From Oceanobacillus saliphilus (lineage in GTDB: Bacteria > Bacillota > Bacilli > Bacillales > Amphibacillaceae): a stretch of DNA of 64,000 nucleotides. Shown here piece by piece: positions 60,333-64,000 of this stretch (the stretch's first letter is position 1; the number at the start of each line of letters is the position of its first letter). Position numbers and translations under genes: made by a program. The stretch lies in NCBI RefSeq assembly GCF_023522835.1, contig NZ_JALCZU010000010.1, forward strand, positions 62,001 through 126,000, given 5' to 3'. The notes below the pieces were generated by a model. It had not been told where the DNA came from, ran no database searches, and saw nothing but the letters and a program-made list of their open reading frames with translations.

Positions 60333-60755
60333 CTAATTATAAAATTCCATATGTGTTTTCTCTTTTTTATAGTAATCTAACCTATCCTGTAAAGTACCTG
60401 TATGAAATTCAAACTTATGGCCATCCGGGTCTGTAAAATATATGGATTTCCTGTCTCTTTTATCTCTAGATCTGCCTGGCAGTATAATTACCTGCAGTTC
60501 TTTTAATTTCTTGTATATTTGGTTAAAATCCGCTTCGTCGATTGAAAAAGCTATGTGTGTGTAGGATTGTTTTATTTCATTACGAGGAATGTCTTTTTCC
60601 ACATTGAGGGCAAGCCACAATCCACCTAAATCAAAATAGGCAGTACTCCTTCCTTTCACCAGCAAAGTAGCGTTAAATACATCCTCGTAAAATTTAATGG
60701 AATTCTCTAAATTGGAGACAGAAAACAGGAAATGGTTAAGTCCTTTTATTGCCAC
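60333..60755 (-). CDS. fosB: Metallothiol transferase FosB
   Basis: 140 residues, vicinal oxygen chelate fold. It follows the FosB pattern closely: [42 protein letters not shown] and [21 protein letters not shown], including the metal ligands His, His and Glu. FosB adds bacillithiol to fosfomycin. The first GTG (60764) is inside the Shine-Dalgarno GAGGTG; GTG 60755 is correctly spaced. Chromosomal fosB is common in Bacillaceae. Confidence 0.92.
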   Translation of the reverse strand: MAIKGLNHFLFSVSNLENSIKFYEDVFNATLLVKGRSTAYFDLGGLWLALNVEKDIPRNEIKQSYTHIAFSIDEADFNQIYKKLKELQVIILPGRSRDKRDRKSIYFTDPDGHKFEFHTGTLQDRLDYYKKEKTHMEFYN

Positions 60756-60863
60756 TTTAATCACCTCAGGGAAGTTAATGTTGATAGTGTTTCTTTAATT
60801 TATCTTGTCTTAACTACTTCGACGCGATTAACAGAGATTCCTGTTATCTTCAATTATTCCGCT

Positions 60864-60899
60864 AAAAAAAGATGCTCTCCTAATTAAGAAGGAAGCATC
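60864..60899 (-). terminator. Terminator of the GNAT gene 60977-61417
   Basis: GATGCT-CTCCT with AGAAGG-AAGCATC, followed on the minus strand by seven T. Confidence 0.78.
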
Positions 60900-60976
60900 G
60901 GGTTGTCTGTCTTTTTCTCTTTTGAAATATATCCTTCTAATATAGAATACATCTTTAATTTGCCACAATGAAATAC

Positions 60977-61417
60977 TTAATTCTCCAAAGACCTTTTAAA
61001 AACATAGCTTACCCGCTCATAAGCCATTCGATCTTCGTAAAAACGATGTGCATCTGTACGCTGTAATCCAGAAGATAATACGACACTTTCATAATTATTT
61101 TCTTGTGCCCATCCGTGAACATATGCAAGCAGTTTTTGCCCATATCCCTGAGAACGCACTGTACTATCTGTAACCAGGTCGCATACCCAGACAAACCTTC
61201 CATAATACAGCGTAATCATCGGTTTAAATCCAATTACTGCAACTATTTTATCCGCTTCAAATAAAGCAAACATGTTATAGCTATCTTTTTCTTTTGCCTC
61301 CATGACTAATTCCAGGTATGTATTTTCATCAAGATGTGTTCGCAGTTGTCTCATAACCGGAAACGCTTCAATTATTTCTTCTTTTGTATGAAGTTCTTCA
61401 ATGCTCATCGTATCCAT
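60977..61417 (-). CDS. GNAT-family N-acetyltransferase
   Basis: 146 residues from ATG 61417 (MDTMSIEELH), behind AAGGGG. The acetyl-CoA binding motif V-RSQGYGQKLLAYV is clear, with preceding strand FVWVCDLVTDSTV and following FYEDRMAYER. The substrate is not predictable. Single gene with its own terminator. Confidence 0.88.
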   Translation of the reverse strand: MDTMSIEELHTKEEIIEAFPVMRQLRTHLDENTYLELVMEAKEKDSYNMFALFEADKIVAVIGFKPMITLYYGRFVWVCDLVTDSTVRSQGYGQKLLAYVHGWAQENNYESVVLSSGLQRTDAHRFYEDRMAYERVSYVFKRSLEN

Positions 61418-61443
61418 AACATATCCCCTTTTCACTATTTTAA

Positions 61444-61480
61444 AAAGGGTGCAAATCCAATTTCAGGAAAAGCACCCTTT
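61444..61480 (-). terminator. Terminator of the orphan binding-protein gene
   Basis: AAAGGGTGC with GCACCCTTT and a long loop, followed by TTTTTA on the minus strand. Confidence 0.75.
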
Positions 61481-61520
61481 CTCTTTCTAAATAGTCCTCA
61501 GAAGTGGACCATTTGATCAA

Positions 61521-62390
61521 CTACAAATCAAGACCCTCTATATCTTCCATTTCCAGGTCTGGTTTTTGCGAGGCATCTTCTTCAAAAAACTGAATCGCTA
61601 ATTCAGACAGTGTACCGTCCTCACGCATTTCCTGAAGGGCCTGATTGATTTCCTCTGTCAGCTGATCAGCTTCTTTAGGAATAGCAATGGCTTTCACGGT
61701 TGGTCTGAATTGCAGATCAGGATGCAAATGGATATCAAGTTCAGGAAATTCCGCAATACCGAATTTCTGTAAATAATAATCATTGATGACTACATCTGTT
61801 CTGCCATTATGAACATCCCGTAAGTAAGCTTCATTTGGAGCATTTCCATAGGTAACCACTTCCGCTCCAAAGTGCTCAGCGATTTGACTGTAGACAGTCG
61901 TCGCTCCGCCACCGGCTTTTTTCCCTTCCAGGTCCTCCAATGAATCTATCCCTGAATTATCATCTTTGCGGACTACCATGGTCGTATAGGAGTATTTATA
62001 AGGTTCACTGAAATTGAATTCTTCTCTTCTTTTTTCAGTAGGTTGCATGGCACTAACATCAATCCTTCCACTTTGAATTGCAGGAAGAACACTGTCAATC
62101 CCCAATATTTCAAAAGTGATGTCCAGCTCCATACGGTCGGCAACCTCCCGCATTACTTCAACCTCAAAACCTGTTAAGTTGTCATCGCCATCTTCATAAT
62201 ACGATGCCGGAAACAATGTACCGGAAGTCCCTACGACAATCTCTCCTGCTTCCTGAATTCCTTCCCATCTTTCATCTTTGGTGTCTTCATTGCTTCCACT
62301 GCCTGTAGTACTATCATCGGAACTTCCACATGCACTTAAAATCGCTATAGAAGCCAATAGAATGATAGTTATGTATTTTCTTAGTTGCAA
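61521..62390 (-). CDS. Amino-acid ABC transporter binding lipoprotein
   Basis: 289 residues. Lipobox ILSAC (Cys21), Ser/Gly/Asp linker, then a family 3 solute-binding domain: FEVEVMREVADRMELDITFE, MQPTEKRREEFNFSEPYKYS and GKKAGGGATTVYS. It most resembles cystine or polar amino-acid binders, but the ligand is not certain. TTG start at 62390 behind AGAAGGAG. No permease or ATPase gene flanks it, so it must use a system encoded elsewhere. Confidence 0.88.
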   Translation of the reverse strand: MQLRKYITIILLASIAILSACGSSDDSTTGSGSNEDTKDERWEGIQEAGEIVVGTSGTLFPASYYEDGDDNLTGFEVEVMREVADRMELDITFEILGIDSVLPAIQSGRIDVSAMQPTEKRREEFNFSEPYKYSYTTMVVRKDDNSGIDSLEDLEGKKAGGGATTVYSQIAEHFGAEVVTYGNAPNEAYLRDVHNGRTDVVINDYYLQKFGIAEFPELDIHLHPDLQFRPTVKAIAIPKEADQLTEEINQALQEMREDGTLSELAIQFFEEDASQKPDLEMEDIEGLDL

Positions 62391-62689
62391 AAAATCCCAC
62401 TCCTTCTACTTAAAACTGAATAATAGATATTAGAGTACTCCAATTGGATTGCTTTGTCAAAAAATCTTACTGGATAGGATTGGGAGGCGGTATGAGTTCA
62501 TCACTTTTTTACTGGGCAGCCACGCTTCCTATTCAGGTCTGTTTTAATACTTATTATCTGACGTCCAGTCAATAACTAAATTTCAGTTATAAATCTTTTA
62601 AAATGGATTATTTTCTCCAGAATAAATAAGCCTATGTCTTTTACTAAAAACACCAGCACTTCATGTCTTATATTTCTATATAACAACGT
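62391..62689. other. Intergenic stretch
   Basis: About 300 bp. A 27-codon plus-strand frame at about 62493-62576 (MSSSLFYWAATLPIQVCF...) follows GGGAGG but is too short and unlike any known protein to be called. Nothing else seen. Confidence 0.35.
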
Positions 62690-63073
62690 TTATTTATTTC
62701 TTATTTTTTCAATATAATAGGCGTTTATCTTTGCAGGAGATGATTCCATAAGAATATCACCATATACACGCACTCGATGGTTTACCCGAAAACCGTTAAA
62801 TAAATTAAATTTACTAGCCTCCTCGTGTCTTGACACAATAGTGTAGTTTGGGGTTATCAAATTAAAAGTCAGGGTTTCCCATATACTTACCGGGGCTTCC
62901 GTTAACCATATCGAATCAAAACTTTTGAATGCTACGTACCCTTCTACTCTCATGTAGCCATCTGGAAGATCATCTGGAGCTTCCTTGGGCGTCCATTCAT
63001 TCATTGCAAAATATAAAAATACAACAAGTAAGCAGGCTAACAGTAATCTTTTATATGGTGGAGGTGCAACCAA
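62690..63073 (-). CDS. Membrane-anchored hypothetical protein
   Basis: 127 residues: an N-terminal membrane helix (LLLACLLVVFLYFAM) and an extracellular beta-rich domain (GYMRVEGYVAFKSFDSIWL, VNHRVRVYGDILMESSPAKI) that looks like an OB-type fold as in DUF3221 proteins. TTG start at 63073, nine bases after TTAGGAG. Family assignment tentative. Confidence 0.6.
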   Translation of the reverse strand: MVAPPPYKRLLLACLLVVFLYFAMNEWTPKEAPDDLPDGYMRVEGYVAFKSFDSIWLTEAPVSIWETLTFNLITPNYTIVSRHEEASKFNLFNGFRVNHRVRVYGDILMESSPAKINAYYIEKIRNK

Positions 63074-63150
63074 TTTAAAACACTCCTAACCTTATATTCT
63101 AAAGGACTCCTATCGGGTAACAGATTTTAGGTATTATCTTGTTTCCTTTC

Positions 63151-63630
63151 TCACGATAATTCTTTTAAATACCAGGTATCACAGGCATTATGCTCTGTTT
63201 CATCCAGAGGTTTTTCAAGCGGCTGAAAACCTAATTTGCTGTATAGGAGATTGGCTGTTCGGAGTTTCTTCAATGTTTCCAGGTAACAGTATGTATAATG
63301 CTCGTTGGCAAAATCGAGTGATACTTTCATTAGCTTCTTCGATAGGCCTATCCCTTGAGCTTCCGGTGCAATGTATAGTTTTTGCAGCTCACAAATCCCA
63401 CTTTTCTTTCCAAGAGGGGCAATACCCACGCCACCAACCACTTCATCCTGATCGTTTACCGCAACCCAATATTTTGCATTCGGTTGCTGCTTGTAAAATT
63501 GTGCCAACCTGCTGAGCTGGGGGTCAAAATAGGCTGTTCCTGGTATATTTAACTCAAATAATTCCAAGGAGCTTTTAATAATATGCTCCATTGCTTGATT
63601 GTCCTTTTCCTCAATTTCACGAATCTGCAT
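63151..63630 (-). CDS. GNAT-family N-acetyltransferase
   Basis: 159 residues. Acetyl-CoA motif A LYIAPEAQGIGLSKKLM, preceded by GVGIAPLGKKSGICELQ and followed by YLETLKKLRTANLLYSKLGF, the usual GNAT order. The substrate is not predictable. Independent of the other GNAT gene at 60977. Confidence 0.88.
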   Translation of the reverse strand: MQIREIEEKDNQAMEHIIKSSLELFELNIPGTAYFDPQLSRLAQFYKQQPNAKYWVAVNDQDEVVGGVGIAPLGKKSGICELQKLYIAPEAQGIGLSKKLMKVSLDFANEHYTYCYLETLKKLRTANLLYSKLGFQPLEKPLDETEHNACDTWYLKELS

Positions 63631-63758
63631 CGTTTCATCTCCAAATCAAATTCATTTAATGAACTCTATTCATTAATCATGATATCATTCTCTAAGTCAA
63701 TCCAATACAATTGTAATTAAACGTTCTACTTTCGACTTCATTATTTTTTTAAGATAAT

Positions 63759-63980
63759 TCATTGATCTTTCTTAATCCTTCGATTTAAAATAAATTGGAA
63801 TCCAAAAGCTACAATTAATCCAGCCCAAAAGATGATAGTAGAGGAAAAGAGATTACTTGAAAATAAGTACCTATAAGATTGGTCTATGAACAGAAGCAAC
63901 ATATACGTATAAAAGCCAAGTATGGCACCTTTATTCCAGTTATCTGTTTCCTGTTCTGACATATTCCTAAATAGCTTCAT
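63759..63980 (-). CDS. Small two-helix membrane protein
   Basis: 73 residues: polar N-terminus (SEQETDNWNKGAI), two hydrophobic helices (GFYTYMLLLFIDQSY; STIIFWAGLIVAFGFQFIL) and a basic end (NRRIKKDQ). The RBS (AAGGGCG) lies before ATG 63980. Small proteins of this type often sit beside an XRE regulator, but the neighbouring gene is outside the window. Confidence 0.65.
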   Translation of the reverse strand: MKLFRNMSEQETDNWNKGAILGFYTYMLLLFIDQSYRYLFSSNLFSSTIIFWAGLIVAFGFQFILNRRIKKDQ

Positions 63981-64000
63981 GATTTCGCCCTTTCACCTTC

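Overview
The window is a chromosomal segment of a low-GC, endospore-forming, probably halotolerant member of the Bacillaceae (Oceanobacillus, Virgibacillus or a relative). This rests on the aa3-type quinol oxidase operon qoxABCD, close relatives of Bacillus subtilis YkuI, YabR, YocH, YkvS, YugG/YugH and YlbC, Spo0E-like and YjcZ-like sporulation proteins, FosB (a bacillithiol enzyme), strong AGGAGG ribosome binding sites with many TTG/GTG starts, and strongly acidic secreted proteins. No rRNA, tRNA, prophage, CRISPR array or intact transposase was seen.

Layout. 0-6.7 kb: the SbcCD nuclease (minus strand), a YkuI-like degenerate EAL protein and a CHRD-domain protein. 7-11 kb: qoxABCD. 11-12.6 kb: two paralogous small genes, one broken by a stop codon. 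12.7-17.2 kb: a probable operon of an XRE/DUF1232 regulator, two SEDS (RodA/FtsW) proteins and MgtE, then an acidic surface protein. 18-23.7 kb: small sporulation and stress genes (Spo0E-like, DegV, YabR, YkgJ-like, an Sm-like small protein, YjaZ-like). 23.7-29.7 kb: an oligopeptide ABC transporter (D-F-A-B-C order, minus). 30-35.3 kb: metK-speA-speD-speE-speB, a SAM-to-spermidine operon behind a structured leader that ends in a terminator. 36-40 kb: phnDCEE phosphonate-type importer with a PhoP-like box. 40-45.5 kb: DinB, AEC transporter, a TetR-MBL-YrdB cluster with a perfect operator, and alaR-alaT. 45.7-49.7 kb: copper nitrite reductase nirK with an FNR-like site, a YocH-like LysM/3D protein, a TVP38 membrane protein and bioY. 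49.8-55 kb: DUF1540, a truncated sigma factor, a polysaccharide deacetylase and a 794-residue protein with two tandem isoprenoid-synthase domains. 55-64 kb: YjcZ-like genes, a CAP protein, several small membrane proteins, an APH-like kinase, fosB, two GNAT enzymes and an orphan amino-acid binding lipoprotein.

Across the whole window runs a dispersed intergenic repeat of about 90 bp. It has two hairpins joined by a conserved single-stranded linker, and the stems differ in sequence between copies while staying paired. About a dozen full or partial copies are visible, three of them directly in front of a ribosome binding site (qoxA, the Sm-like gene, yjcZ). A second family (GTGCCTGTCAC ends) and a branched GC-rich element of about 170 bp are also present. 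The repeat family, the metK leader and the tandem isoprenoid-synthase protein are the observations I consider most worth follow-up.
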